The notes under the pieces are model-generated. The model searched no databases. It was not told where the DNA came from and was given only the letters and a program-made list of their open reading frames with translations. This document shows, in pieces, positions 29,103 through 38,039 of a DNA stretch of 38,481 nucleotides. Made by a program: the position numbers and the translations under genes. How positions within the stretch are numbered: position 1 is the stretch's first letter; every line of letters starts with the position of its first letter. The stretch lies in the NCBI GenBank assembly GCA_964566425.1, contig CAZMIL010000006.1, positions 1-38,481 on the forward strand, in the 5' to 3' direction. This DNA is from CAZMIL01 sp964566425. Its GTDB lineage: Bacteria > Patescibacteriota > Microgenomatia > UBA1406 > GWC2-37-13.

Positions 29103-30821
29103 AATAAAAATTACTGCCAAAATTCCCCCTACCGAGATTAAATCCGCAACGGTTCTCACTCGAGTTTCGGTGAAGACAAAACTCAAATCGTGTCTGCCAG
29201 CCGGAACATTAACAGTAATCAATTTATAAGGATTATCGTTGCTAATCATTATTTCCTTACCATCGAGGTAAGCTCTCCAACCCGGGAAATAAAATGTATT
29301 TAAGCGGAAAACGGCAGAAACTGTTGCGTCAGTAATAAAATCCTTTTCTCCGAATTTGTCTTCGACTATGCTTACCGCCGTCTGTCTTGGAGTAACTGCG
29401 TAAGGAATGCGAGGGAGCTGGGCCGGTGAAATATCAATAACAGTTGTTTTCAAATCCGAAAGGGTAGTAACTACTCCTTTTGGAGCAAATTCAAATGAAC
29501 TCTTACTCACTCTCCAAGCGATCTCCGAAAACGATGTTAATTGTTGATCACTTTGGTTTAATAAATATTGCGGCCTGAAATATTTTGCGGTAATAAAAAT
29601 TGTAGCTAATAAATAGCTCAGACCGAAAACAAGAACCAGGATTCTTATAATCTGCTTCTTTTGTGGGAGTGTTTCTTGAATGAAGAAAAATGCATAAGAA
29701 ATTACTACCGCCGACCATAAGCCAACAAAAGTCAAAAAGCGCCAGGGAAACTGCAGATACCATAAATAGGAAATGTTGTCCCAAACGATTGCCGAATAAG
29801 AAGTTGTCATCCAGAGTGAAAAAATCAATAACAGCAAAAAGAACGAGAATCGCTGAAGATGAATATCGAATTTCTTTTTCTTAAACCAATAATATAATGC
29901 CACTAAAAGAGTCAAAGCGATGGCCAAAATGTGTAATTTCCCTAATTGGAAAGATAGACCATCGTTGCAGCCCGCAATCGAGCCGCCATACCCCCAGGGT
30001 GAATAAAGAAATTGTTGTGGACAAACATAGTGGAGTTTATAGTTGGCCAATTGGCTAGTTAAGATCGCATCTGTTAAGGTATATTTTTTCTCCATCAGCG
30101 ATGGCAACCAATAAAAAGCGGCTAACGAAAGACCGATGATTACACCAATAAAGACCGTTTTGAGACACTGCCATCTTTGAATTTTTTTCAACCAAAATGA
30201 AAAAGCAACAAAGACCAAAAAATAACCAATAAAAGGGAAACTAACAAAAGGGTGCGCAACTAGCAATAAAGCAAAGATGAGTCCAAACCACAAACTGTTG
30301 ATTAAAGACGGTTCTTCTAAAATTTTCAATAAACTTAAAAACGCAAACGGCAAAAGAGCCATAGCAAAAAATTCAGCGAAAGCTCCGCGGACATAAACCA
30401 AAACTGAATGGTATAAGAAGTAGTTAAAAAAAACAGCGGCCGCAATTCCGCCGAACCAATTTGTTAGTTTTTTCCCTAATAGATAAGCCCCGATCGTCCC
30501 CAGCAAATATCCTAAGACAATCATTCCCTTAAGCGACCAGATCAGAGAAGCACCAAATAGACGGAAAGCCTCAGCCAAATAATAGATAAGGGGCGGGTAA
30601 AAGTTAAATAGCGGGTAACCAAAATTAAAACCTAACGTATCTACCCATCGGGGATACCAATAGCCCTGATGGATTCCCTTATCAAGAAGGTAAAGTCTTG
30701 CCGTATGTTGAAAGTCATGCATAGAAAAATAAGAGTTATTCAGCAGGCTCAAAATCGAGGGAATTGTTATAATAAGAAGAAGTAAAAGCGTGAGTAGCCG
30801 GGTGGTTATTTTGCCGCTCAT
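29079..30821 (-). CDS. YfhO/PTPS-related polytopic membrane protein
   Basis: 580 aa, about twelve to thirteen membrane segments and a C-terminal beta-rich domain. The first loop has MHDFQHTARLYLLDKGIHQG near residues 34-53, then WYPRW, which are typical of the PTPS-related membrane family (Pfam PF10131). The C-terminal YFPGWRAYLDGKEI near 510-523 and VPAGRHDLSFVF near 538-549 match the YfhO-type extracytoplasmic sandwich. Such proteins are GT-C-like and, in Firmicutes, YfhO helps glycosylate lipoteichoic acid. Its role here is probably sugar transfer outside the membrane. A TATAAT lies 7 nt before the start. Confidence 0.82.
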   Translation of the reverse strand: MSGKITTRLLTLLLLLIITIPSILSLLNNSYFSMHDFQHTARLYLLDKGIHQGYWYPRWVDTLGFNFGYPLFNFYPPLIYYLAEAFRLFGASLIWSLKGMIVLGYLLGTIGAYLLGKKLTNWFGGIAAAVFFNYFLYHSVLVYVRGAFAEFFAMALLPFAFLSLLKILEEPSLINSLWFGLIFALLLVAHPFVSFPFIGYFLVFVAFSFWLKKIQRWQCLKTVFIGVIIGLSLAAFYWLPSLMEKKYTLTDAILTSQLANYKLHYVCPQQFLYSPWGYGGSIAGCNDGLSFQLGKLHILAIALTLLVALYYWFKKKKFDIHLQRFSFFLLLLIFSLWMTTSYSAIVWDNISYLWYLQFPWRFLTFVGLWSAVVISYAFFFIQETLPQKKQIIRILVLVFGLSYLLATIFITAKYFRPQYLLNQSDQQLTSFSEIAWRVSKSSFEFAPKGVVTTLSDLKTTVIDISPAQLPRIPYAVTPRQTAVSIVEDKFGEKDFITDATVSAVFRLNTFYFPGWRAYLDGKEIMISNDNPYKLITVNVPAGRHDLSFVFTETRVRTVADLISVGGILAVIFILLRKFKQ

Positions 30822-30827
30822 TGTGAC

Positions 30828-30834
30828 TATTATA
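30828..30834. promoter_or_regulatory. fully overlapping divergent -10 boxes
   Basis: Minus strand TATAAT (30834 to 30829) ends 7 nt before the ATG at 30821; plus strand TATTAT (30828-30833) ends 9 nt before the ATG at 30843. The hexamers share five base pairs, so only one polymerase can use the site at a time. Confidence 0.6.
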
Positions 30835-30842
30835 GCTCATTT

Positions 30843-32291
30843 ATGAATGCCCATCAGCCAGAGGAAGATCTTAAAAAAAGAAGCTTTCTGAGCATAGTGA
30901 GTCTTTTCTTCCAAAGTGGTTACTCGGCCGTTCTCGGGCTGGTAGCGAATCTGATCATTACTATTCTTCTTTCTCCGTCCGTTTTTGGAGTCTATATTAC
31001 TGTTCTGTCTTTAATTTCCTTTCTCAATTATTTTTCAGATGTCGGTCTGGCCGGAGCTTTGATTCAGAAAAAAGAATTAAGCGAAGACGATTTAGCGACT
31101 ACCTTTACTTTTCAACAACTTTTAACCTTGATTTTAATTATTATTGGTTTTTTCTTTTCTCCCTTTATCAAAAGTTTTTATAATCTTCCTCAAAGTGGTG
31201 TCTATCTCTACTGGGCTCTATTGATTTCTTTTTTTATTTCTTCAATGAAAACTATTCCCTCGGTTTTTTTGGAACGCAAAATTAAGTTTCAGAAAATCGT
31301 CTTGGTGCAAATTGTCGAGAGTACGGTCTTCTACGCCACCGTTTCTATTTTGGCTTTCATGGGCTTTGGCCTGAACAGCTTCACTGTTGCCGTCTTACTG
31401 CGCTCTGTAGTTGGTTTGGTGCTGATCTACTCTCTGTCTTTCTGGTTACCAAAAATTTATATTTCCCTGTCCAGCTTAAAAGAACTTGCTACTTTCGGCT
31501 TGCCTTTCCAAGCGACTTCGATTATGGGTTTATTCAAAGATGATTTAATCGTTCTTTACTTAGGTAAGGTTGTCGGTTTTGAAGGCCTAGGGTATATTGG
31601 GTGGGCAAAAAAATGGGCGGATGCACCAATCAGAATGATTACCGATAACTTGAGTAGAATTATTTTCCCCTTGATTGCCCGTTTCCAAGAACAAAAAGAG
31701 CGAGTAAAAATGCTTGCTGAAAAAATTCTTTATTATCAAACCTTGCTTCTTGCCCCGGTTGCCGTCGGCATTGCTTTGGTCATGTCACCATTAATCTATA
31801 TCATTCCCAACTATACTAAATGGCTGCCAGCCTTGCCGCTTTTCTATATTTTTATTGCTTCCTCCTTGATTGTTTCTTTTTCTGCCCCTTTTATGAATCT
31901 GTTTAATGCCCTAGGGAAGGTGAAAATCGCTTTTAGTTTTATGCTTTTTTTTACTATCTTGACTTGGATCTTAACGCCGACTTTAACTAAATCTTTTGGT
32001 TATTATGGTTTCCCGTATACTCATATCTTAGTTTCTACTTCCTTTGTCATTGTCTTATTCTACGCCAGAAACTTGCTTAAATTCCGAATTTTTGCTCCGC
32101 TCTATAAATCGCTGCTAGCAACTGCTATCATGGGCTTTGTGGTTTTTGAGTTGGAAAAATTTTTCGTCCCGACCAAAATCAATCTCTTACTTGAAATTGC
32201 AGTTGGTGCCTCAATCTACTTTATTAGCTTATTGATTATTTTCAAGCTTAATCTGTTTACCGAGATTAAATCTTTTTATGCTAAAGAATAA
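30843..32291 (+). CDS. Wzx-like polysaccharide flippase (MOP family)
   Basis: 482 aa with about fourteen membrane segments. The N-terminus SGYSAVLGLVANLIITILLS near residues 25-44, followed by PSVFGVYITVLSLISFLNYF, and then DVGLAGALIQKKELSEDDLA near 66-85, are typical of the WzxC/polysaccharide export group. The family flips lipid-linked oligosaccharides across the membrane. The only flippase in the locus, it points to a Wzx-dependent glycan with undecaprenyl carrier, in line with uppP. It overlaps the next GT2 gene by 14 nt. Confidence 0.9.
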   Translation: MNAHQPEEDLKKRSFLSIVSLFFQSGYSAVLGLVANLIITILLSPSVFGVYITVLSLISFLNYFSDVGLAGALIQKKELSEDDLATTFTFQQLLTLILIIIGFFFSPFIKSFYNLPQSGVYLYWALLISFFISSMKTIPSVFLERKIKFQKIVLVQIVESTVFYATVSILAFMGFGLNSFTVAVLLRSVVGLVLIYSLSFWLPKIYISLSSLKELATFGLPFQATSIMGLFKDDLIVLYLGKVVGFEGLGYIGWAKKWADAPIRMITDNLSRIIFPLIARFQEQKERVKMLAEKILYYQTLLLAPVAVGIALVMSPLIYIIPNYTKWLPALPLFYIFIASSLIVSFSAPFMNLFNALGKVKIAFSFMLFFTILTWILTPTLTKSFGYYGFPYTHILVSTSFVIVLFYARNLLKFRIFAPLYKSLLATAIMGFVVFELEKFFVPTKINLLLEIAVGASIYFISLLIIFKLNLFTEIKSFYAKE

Positions 32292-33120
32292 GCAACCGCT
32301 CAAATTGGCCTGCATTGCTGTCACCTATAATAATTACGCAGTGCTTAAAGACTTTTTAAACAGTTGGCAGAAACAAGAAGATCAGGATTTTCATCTTTAT
32401 CTTACCGATCAATCTGATAAGAAGCAGCCTTTACCATTAAGGCTCAAAAATATCACTATCATTTCTGCAGAAAATAAAGGCTTTGCCAGAGGAATAAATT
32501 TAGCTCTCAATCACGCGTTGGCTGACGATTATAATGCCTTCTGCATAATCAATAACGATACTTTTTTTGACTCTGATTTTGTAACCAAAATTAAACGTTC
32601 CTTAAGCAATTTTACACATTCACTTATCGGCGGAAAAATTTATTACGCCCCGGGTTACGAATATCACAAAAACCGCTATAAACAAGAAGATTTGGGGAAA
32701 GTAGTCTGGTATGCCGGCGGTTTTGTTGACTGGAGGCACGCTTTAAGTAAACACCACGGGGTTGACGAGGTCGATAAAGGACAATTTAACCAGATGCAGA
32801 AAACTAATTTCATTACCGGTTGCCTTATGGTTTTTGATAAATCTGTTATCGAAACAGTCGGTTTACTGAATGAGAAATATTTTCTTTATTATGAAGATGC
32901 CGACTGGTGTGAACGGGCAAAAGGTAAAGGAGTAGATTTAATCTTCGACCCATCAATCGTCATCTGGCATAAAGTTTCGCAATCCACCGGCGGATCAGGC
33001 TCCCTGCTGCACCAAAAATATCAAGAAAAAAACAGATTAGTTTTTGGTCTAAAATATGCCCCTTGGAAAACTAAATTTCACTTGGCGAAGAATTTTCTTA
33101 TTTCCTGGTTAATACGATAA
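32278..33120 (+). CDS. GT2 glycosyltransferase, rhamnosyltransferase-like
   Basis: 280 aa, GT-A fold. ACIAVTYNNYAVLKDFLNSW near residues 11-30, NKGFARGINLAL near 66, INNDTFFD (metal-binding Asp) near 91, FITGCLMVFDKSVIE near 181, and YFLYYEDADWCERAKGKGVD near 202-221 with the ED catalytic-base region. This wording is that of the WbbL/RfbF rhamnosyltransferase-like GT2 group, although sugar specificity cannot be read. It overlaps the flippase gene at its start and the convergent GT-C gene by 23 nt at its end. Confidence 0.87.
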   Translation: MLKNKQPLKLACIAVTYNNYAVLKDFLNSWQKQEDQDFHLYLTDQSDKKQPLPLRLKNITIISAENKGFARGINLALNHALADDYNAFCIINNDTFFDSDFVTKIKRSLSNFTHSLIGGKIYYAPGYEYHKNRYKQEDLGKVVWYAGGFVDWRHALSKHHGVDEVDKGQFNQMQKTNFITGCLMVFDKSVIETVGLLNEKYFLYYEDADWCERAKGKGVDLIFDPSIVIWHKVSQSTGGSGSLLHQKYQEKNRLVFGLKYAPWKTKFHLAKNFLISWLIR

Positions 33121-34771
33121 AACCTTGCTGTTGTAGTTTTGCTAACAGTTCTTCCCTGTCGGAGTTACGTAAATAAAGGTCAGTCTGCAAATTGAACGAA
33201 GAAGGACTTCGCAAAACTTCTATTCCAGGAATATTTTCGATAGAGGTATATTTATCGCTCATCCAGTTAAGGAAAAAGTCGCCAAATTTCAATGCTGGTG
33301 TCATAAAAATAGAGGCACTCTGTCTATAAATAATTAATTTCGGCGGATGATCGATGAACTGTTGAAGGAATGTATTTCTCGTATAATCGTTTTCTTTAAA
33401 TTGTGGTAAAAGTGAAATATATTTTCCGGGAAGAACGCCCTGGCGAACATAAAAAAGCTGATCTGGTTCATATGGTCCTATCCAATAATAATCATCTTTG
33501 TTGACTAACCCGTCAACAAATTGTGCTGAATAACCTTGATCATTAATTGAAGGAAGCTTCTGGGTATAAATCAAATAGTGTTTATTATAAAAATTTGCGG
33601 CGAGAAAGACTATTGTAAACAACAAAAAGATCGCAATAATCGCTCGCGCTAACTTCATTAGATCGGAAACCACATTATCTTCAGAATCTATTTTTTTCAA
33701 TAGATACAGCACCAACAGCGAAGAAATCAACCCCAAACCCAAAAAAACCGCAGATTGATAATCAGTTTCACTATAGACCTCAACCGTACTTCTGGGGGCT
33801 GAAAATGATAAAACGAAAAAAAATAGCAGCCCCAAGACCCAGTTTTTTCTCCACAATAAAAGAAATAAAACAAAGGTTGAAATTCCGGCTAAAACATTAA
33901 TTGGCAAATAGAGGTCGAAGTATTTGGTCTTCGTCAATAAGGTCAAATAATGGGTATAGAAGTTAAAAATCAACGTTAAGCCAAATTTCAAGGGATTAAA
34001 AAATCTTCCGCGTGTATAGTTGGGAATATCGATATAAAGTTGAGTATTGTACGAAAAGTTGGCAAAATAGAAATCCTTGAAAGTCCCGGTAACTAAGAGG
34101 AAAAGCAAATAAAATACATATGGAGCAGCACTGATTAAACAAAAAATCAATGTTTGTTTGTTTAATCTGAAACGCAAAAGATACAGCTGCCAAAGATAGA
34201 GAACTAAAGCCAGGTAGATAAAAGTCAAAGAAGAAAAAACCATAGCCGCAATCAACAGTGAGGAAACAATCAAAGCTTTAAAATCAATACGATTCTCCAA
34301 AGATTCAACCAAAATAATCCAGAAGGCCAGACTAAAAAAAAGCACTGCCAGACTATCCCCTAAATAGAGATGGAACCAGAAATAAAGAGCCGCCAAGGGA
34401 AAAAGTGCAAAAAAAACTAAGAAATAGGGGTAGAGATGCCGATTGCGTTTTTTTATCCACAAACCCAAAAAAAGCAAACTAAAGAATTGCAGCAGAGCCC
34501 AGACACTGCGAAAGGCCACAAACGACTTCCCGGTAAAAATCATGATTAATGCAGAAAAATACCACGCAAAAGGAAGATGATGATCAAAAAAATCACGATA
34601 AGGTAGCAAGCCGCGAAGGATGTACTGCCCCCCCAATAAGTTTACAAATTCATCCGGATAAGCCACATATACTCTGTTAGCGAAAAATAGCAAAGCAATA
34701 ATGATGAAGAAAACGATTTCCCTGCCGCTAATCCCTCTTGCTTGAAAAAACCTTCTTAGCGAGGCGACCAT
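33098..34771 (-). CDS. GT-C (GT39-like) glycosyltransferase
   Basis: 557 aa, about eleven membrane segments and a soluble C-terminal part of about 150 residues. The first loop has YPDEFVNLLGGQYILRGLLP near residues 39-58, followed by YRDFFDHHLP, with D40-E41 at the GT39 position and DHHLP in the place of the KPPL loop. I chose the ATG at 34771 (MVASLRRFFQARG) since a TATAAT ends 7 nt before it; a start at 34798 is also open. It lies within the 3' end of the upstream gene by 44 nt on the same strand. Confidence 0.8.
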   Translation of the reverse strand: MVASLRRFFQARGISGREIVFFIIIALLFFANRVYVAYPDEFVNLLGGQYILRGLLPYRDFFDHHLPFAWYFSALIMIFTGKSFVAFRSVWALLQFFSLLFLGLWIKKRNRHLYPYFLVFFALFPLAALYFWFHLYLGDSLAVLFFSLAFWIILVESLENRIDFKALIVSSLLIAAMVFSSLTFIYLALVLYLWQLYLLRFRLNKQTLIFCLISAAPYVFYLLFLLVTGTFKDFYFANFSYNTQLYIDIPNYTRGRFFNPLKFGLTLIFNFYTHYLTLLTKTKYFDLYLPINVLAGISTFVLFLLLWRKNWVLGLLFFFVLSFSAPRSTVEVYSETDYQSAVFLGLGLISSLLVLYLLKKIDSEDNVVSDLMKLARAIIAIFLLFTIVFLAANFYNKHYLIYTQKLPSINDQGYSAQFVDGLVNKDDYYWIGPYEPDQLFYVRQGVLPGKYISLLPQFKENDYTRNTFLQQFIDHPPKLIIYRQSASIFMTPALKFGDFFLNWMSDKYTSIENIPGIEVLRSPSSFNLQTDLYLRNSDREELLAKLQQQGFIVLTRK

Positions 34772-35822
34772 GCCATACATTATATAATAAGCAACCAATA
34801 AAGAATGTCAAAATGATTAGGTGCTTTAGGGTAATGTTCGCTGCCCGTGACCATTCACCATAAGCAACATATGGATAGTAGGAAAAAAGTAAGCCTGCAA
34901 AAAAAATAGTCAAGCGATCAATAAGTTCCTCGTAGACGGGAAGAAATCCCAGAAGCGCTAAGAAATACCAGGGTTGAATTTCTTGCCAAAAAGAAAGGTA
35001 AACAAGAGTCAAAGCTAACAACCCGAAGATAATCAGATTTATTTTGCTTTTTCCTTTTAAGGAAAGAAAAATAAAAGGGGCAGTAATATATTTTATCCCG
35101 CCTGAAATCAAAAGTATAATCCTTCCCCAAATTGCTTTTTTCTTAACTAAAAAATAATAACCGATTAAGACTAGACTCAATGCAATAAAATCGTTGTGCG
35201 AATTAATCAATCCTTCAATGATCACTAAAGGATGTGTAGCAAAAATTACCGCCCATTTCTTATTCATTTTTTCTAAGCAATAGACGGTTGCCAAATAAAA
35301 TAAAATCCACGTCGCTTTGAAAAGAAAAAAATTAAACACCAATTTCCCGGCGGCAAGAAAAGAAGGAATCAAAGTGATTGGCAAAAAAGTCGGCCCATAA
35401 GGATAAGGTCTATGTACCCACTGCATAAATCTCAACCAGGTATCATCCGGAAAATCTAAAGCAACTTTTAGATATGGATTTTGATGGTAAACTGTTAAAA
35501 TTTTGGCATCAAACATATAGTTAAAAAAATCATGTGAAAGGAAAGGATATGAAAAAAGGAAGATTATTCCGATAGTTAAACTCAATAAGCCAATATTGAT
35601 TCGCTTATATTTTTTAACGGTATAAAAATGCAGAACAAAAAAGATCAGAATAAAAGCAACATAAATCAGAGCAGAGAGATCGCGTTGATAATACCCCAAC
35701 CGGATAACAAAACTGCGAAAATTCTCCCATAAAGGACTGTTAAATAAAGTGAGATTAAGATCGATCAAAACGTAAGAATAAACCGCCATTAACAGTGAAA
35801 AAAAAGCATAGGCGAAAACCAT
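34728..35822 (-). CDS. GT87/MptA-like polytopic mannosyltransferase-type protein
   Basis: 364 aa, about ten membrane segments. SHDFFNYMFDAKILTVYHQN near residues 92-111 followed by PYL, RPYPYGPTFLPITLIPSF near 131-148, and WQEIQPWYFLALLGFLP near 283-299, are the pattern of GT-C mannosyltransferases in the GT87 and MptA/B groups, which use polyprenyl-phosphate-mannose. The substrate is inferred only from that resemblance. It is divergent from the gene at 35856 with a 33-bp gap and overlaps the downstream GT-C gene. Confidence 0.75.
   Translation of the reverse strand: MVFAYAFFSLLMAVYSYVLIDLNLTLFNSPLWENFRSFVIRLGYYQRDLSALIYVAFILIFFVLHFYTVKKYKRINIGLLSLTIGIIFLFSYPFLSHDFFNYMFDAKILTVYHQNPYLKVALDFPDDTWLRFMQWVHRPYPYGPTFLPITLIPSFLAAGKLVFNFFLFKATWILFYLATVYCLEKMNKKWAVIFATHPLVIIEGLINSHNDFIALSLVLIGYYFLVKKKAIWGRIILLISGGIKYITAPFIFLSLKGKSKINLIIFGLLALTLVYLSFWQEIQPWYFLALLGFLPVYEELIDRLTIFFAGLLFSYYPYVAYGEWSRAANITLKHLIILTFFIGCLLYNVWHGRLAKKVFSSKRD
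34779..34784 (-). promoter_or_regulatory. internal leaderless -10 box
   Basis: TATAAT on the minus strand, inside the 3' end of the GT87-like gene, ends 7 nt before the ATG at 34771 and decides that start. Confidence 0.5.
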
Positions 35823-35840
35823 AGGACTCTCTTACTGTAG

Positions 35841-35846
35841 TATAAT
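35841..35846 (+). promoter_or_regulatory. -10 box before a GTG start
   Basis: TATAAT ends 9 nt before the GTG at 35856. The opposite strand of the same stretch holds TATACT (35844 to 35839), 16 nt before the divergent ATG at 35822. Confidence 0.55.
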
Positions 35847-35855
35847 ATACTTTCA

Positions 35856-37244
35856 GTGAAAGACAAAACTTCCCGTTTGTTGTGGATTGGTTTTATTCTT
35901 GTTGCAATCGTCTTTCTGACCTTAAGACTTTATAACTTAAGTCAGCGAATTATTTTTGATTGGGACCAAGAACAATTCTCTACCCAAATCAAACAGATCG
36001 TTATTAATCATAAACTAACTCTTCTTGGTCCGCGGGCAACTAACGATAGTGGCTTTTTTTTAGGTCCATATTTTACTTATCTGCTAATTCCTTTTTATCT
36101 TTTAACCAATCTACATCCTTCCGCTCTAATATATTTTATTGTTATTTATAATTTGCTTTTCTTTGGTAGTGCGTTTCTCATTATTGGTAAATTGTTCGGG
36201 AAATTACAAGCGCTCACGTTTCTTATTCTGTGGTCAATTATCTCTATTTTAGTAGCCTATGATACGATTCCTTGGTGGCCGATTCTCATTCCTCTTGGCG
36301 TAGTTCTGATCTGGTTGGCGCTATATAAAATTTTTATCCAAAAAAATAAGCTCGCTAACTATATCCTATTAGGACTTTTACTGGGATTATTTTCCAATAT
36401 CCATTCCCAATTTGCCTTCCTGATTCTTTTTAGCGTTTTTTTCTTTATCAGTAATCGAAGAACTATCAAACTGACTCTTGCCAAGATTGCTTCACTTCTT
36501 GGTGCTTTTATAATCACTTTTCTTCCCTTAGCTCTTTTTGATCTGCGGCACAATTGGCTGAACTCCAAATTATTTATCGCTTTTTTTACTACGTCTTCAG
36601 ACAATAGACCTTATGATCCTAATGTCTGGCGTGAAGTCTTTACTAATTTTTTGCTCCCCCTAATCAACCAAAGATCACAAACACTAATGTTTATTTTCTA
36701 TCTTATTATCTTCTTTCTTGCTATATATCTCTATAAGCACAAACAAAAATTCAGCAAGTCTTTTTATTGGTCCTTTATTGGGCTGTGGCTATTCGTTCCT
36801 CTGCTCTTTTCCCTTTATGCCAAAAGACCATCCGAATATTATTTTGTTTTTCTTTATCCTTTTATCTGCATTGTTCTGGTTGACTTTTTCTTGTCATTAC
36901 GCCAAAAGTGGTTGCTACTTCCGTTTCTTCTGTTAATTTTGGCGTTTAATTGGCAACGCCTGGCTCTGGAAATGAAAACGAATCCTTTAAGGTTGTATTA
37001 CAAAGATAAAACCATAAAAGAGTTAAAGACTTTGCTCAAGTCTGACAGAGAAGTAAAAATTACTTTTGATACCCCCTTAGGTTTAAATTCCGGTTTTGTT
37101 TATCTAATCGACTATTATCAAATCAATAAAGGCGACGATAATAAATTGCCTTTAGTCGAAATTAGAAATCCCCGGCACCCTGGAGATATTAAAATCAATG
37201 ACGCCATCGGCTTAAAAATTCCGGCGGAGGTTAGAAGAAAATAA
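35856..37244 (+). CDS. GT-C glycosyltransferase, DQ paralogue 3
   Basis: 462 aa, about eleven membrane segments. IIFDWDQEQFSTQIK near residues 32-46 with D37-Q38, then LLGP (56-59) and FLGP (68-71), and the later loop FDLRHNWLN, identical in those nine residues to paralogue 1. The start is a GTG, chosen for the -10 box 9 nt upstream. The C-terminal soluble region is about 90 residues. Likely a polyprenyl-phosphate-sugar dependent transferase. It is followed after 15 nt by a GT2 gene. Confidence 0.82.
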   Translation: MKDKTSRLLWIGFILVAIVFLTLRLYNLSQRIIFDWDQEQFSTQIKQIVINHKLTLLGPRATNDSGFFLGPYFTYLLIPFYLLTNLHPSALIYFIVIYNLLFFGSAFLIIGKLFGKLQALTFLILWSIISILVAYDTIPWWPILIPLGVVLIWLALYKIFIQKNKLANYILLGLLLGLFSNIHSQFAFLILFSVFFFISNRRTIKLTLAKIASLLGAFIITFLPLALFDLRHNWLNSKLFIAFFTTSSDNRPYDPNVWREVFTNFLLPLINQRSQTLMFIFYLIIFFLAIYLYKHKQKFSKSFYWSFIGLWLFVPLLFSLYAKRPSEYYFVFLYPFICIVLVDFFLSLRQKWLLLPFLLLILAFNWQRLALEMKTNPLRLYYKDKTIKELKTLLKSDREVKITFDTPLGLNSGFVYLIDYYQINKGDDNKLPLVEIRNPRHPGDIKINDAIGLKIPAEVRRK

Positions 37245-37245
37245 T

Positions 37246-37251
37246 TATAAA
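37246..37251 (+). promoter_or_regulatory. -10-like box before the GT2 gene at 37260
   Basis: TATAAA lies 8 nt before the ATG at 37260, within the 15-nt gap after the previous stop. Confidence 0.4.
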
Positions 37252-37259
37252 ATAGTTTT

Positions 37260-38039
37260 ATGCAGAAACAGCTTTCTTTGGCAATAGTTATCGCCGCGCA
37301 CAATGAAGAAAAAAATGTTCGAGATGTAATCGAATCTGCAAAATTATTGACAGAAAAAATTTATCTTATTGATATTGAAAGTGAAGACCGAACTGCCTCT
37401 CTGGCCAAAAAGGCTGGAGCAATAGTTTTAACTCTTCCCTTCACTCCTTATGTCGAGCCTACACGAGATCATTCCCTACAGGTCGCCAATGCAGAGTGGG
37501 TGCTAATTTTGGATGCAGATGAGCGAATTAATAAAGGGTTGACAGCTGAAATTAAGCAGATCCTGAAACAAATCCGGGATGACGATGTTACTCATTTTGA
37601 AATCCCTCGTAAAAATATTTTCGGTGGACAGAAATGGCTAAGATATGGGGGTTGGTGGCCAGATTATCAAATTCGGCTGATCAAAAAATCGGCTTTTAAA
37701 ACCTGGCCAAGAACAATTCATTCTACTCCTCAAGTTGCAGGTAAAAAAGGCAGGTTGACTCAACCGCTGATACACTACTTCCATGGCGATTTTCAAACTA
37801 TGGTCAACAAAACAGTAATTTTTGAAGACGTCGAATCTGAACTTCTTTTTAAAGCTAAAATGGCTGTCACCACCGCAACCTTCATCAGAAAATATTTGGG
37901 TGAGTTATGGCGACGTCTGGTGGTCCATGCTGGATTTATGGATGGTGCAATTGGTATAATTGAAGCTGTATACCAGGCTTTTTCCAAGACTATAACCTAT
38001 CTCTATCTATATGAAAAGAAAGAAAGCCGCACTCTATAA
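37260..38039 (+). CDS. GT2 glycosyltransferase, WaaE/KdtX-like
   Basis: 259 aa. LAIVIAAHNEEKNVRDVIES near residues 6-25, IDIESEDRTASLAKKAGA near 38-55, EWVLILDADERIN near 79-91 with the DAD metal motif, and GGWWPDYQIRLIKKSAFKTW near 130-149, which is typical of the LPS core glucosyltransferase WaaE/KdtX group of GT2. The sugar is unknown. It overlaps the following GT4 gene by 29 nt. Confidence 0.88.
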   Translation: MQKQLSLAIVIAAHNEEKNVRDVIESAKLLTEKIYLIDIESEDRTASLAKKAGAIVLTLPFTPYVEPTRDHSLQVANAEWVLILDADERINKGLTAEIKQILKQIRDDDVTHFEIPRKNIFGGQKWLRYGGWWPDYQIRLIKKSAFKTWPRTIHSTPQVAGKKGRLTQPLIHYFHGDFQTMVNKTVIFEDVESELLFKAKMAVTTATFIRKYLGELWRRLVVHAGFMDGAIGIIEAVYQAFSKTITYLYLYEKKESRTL

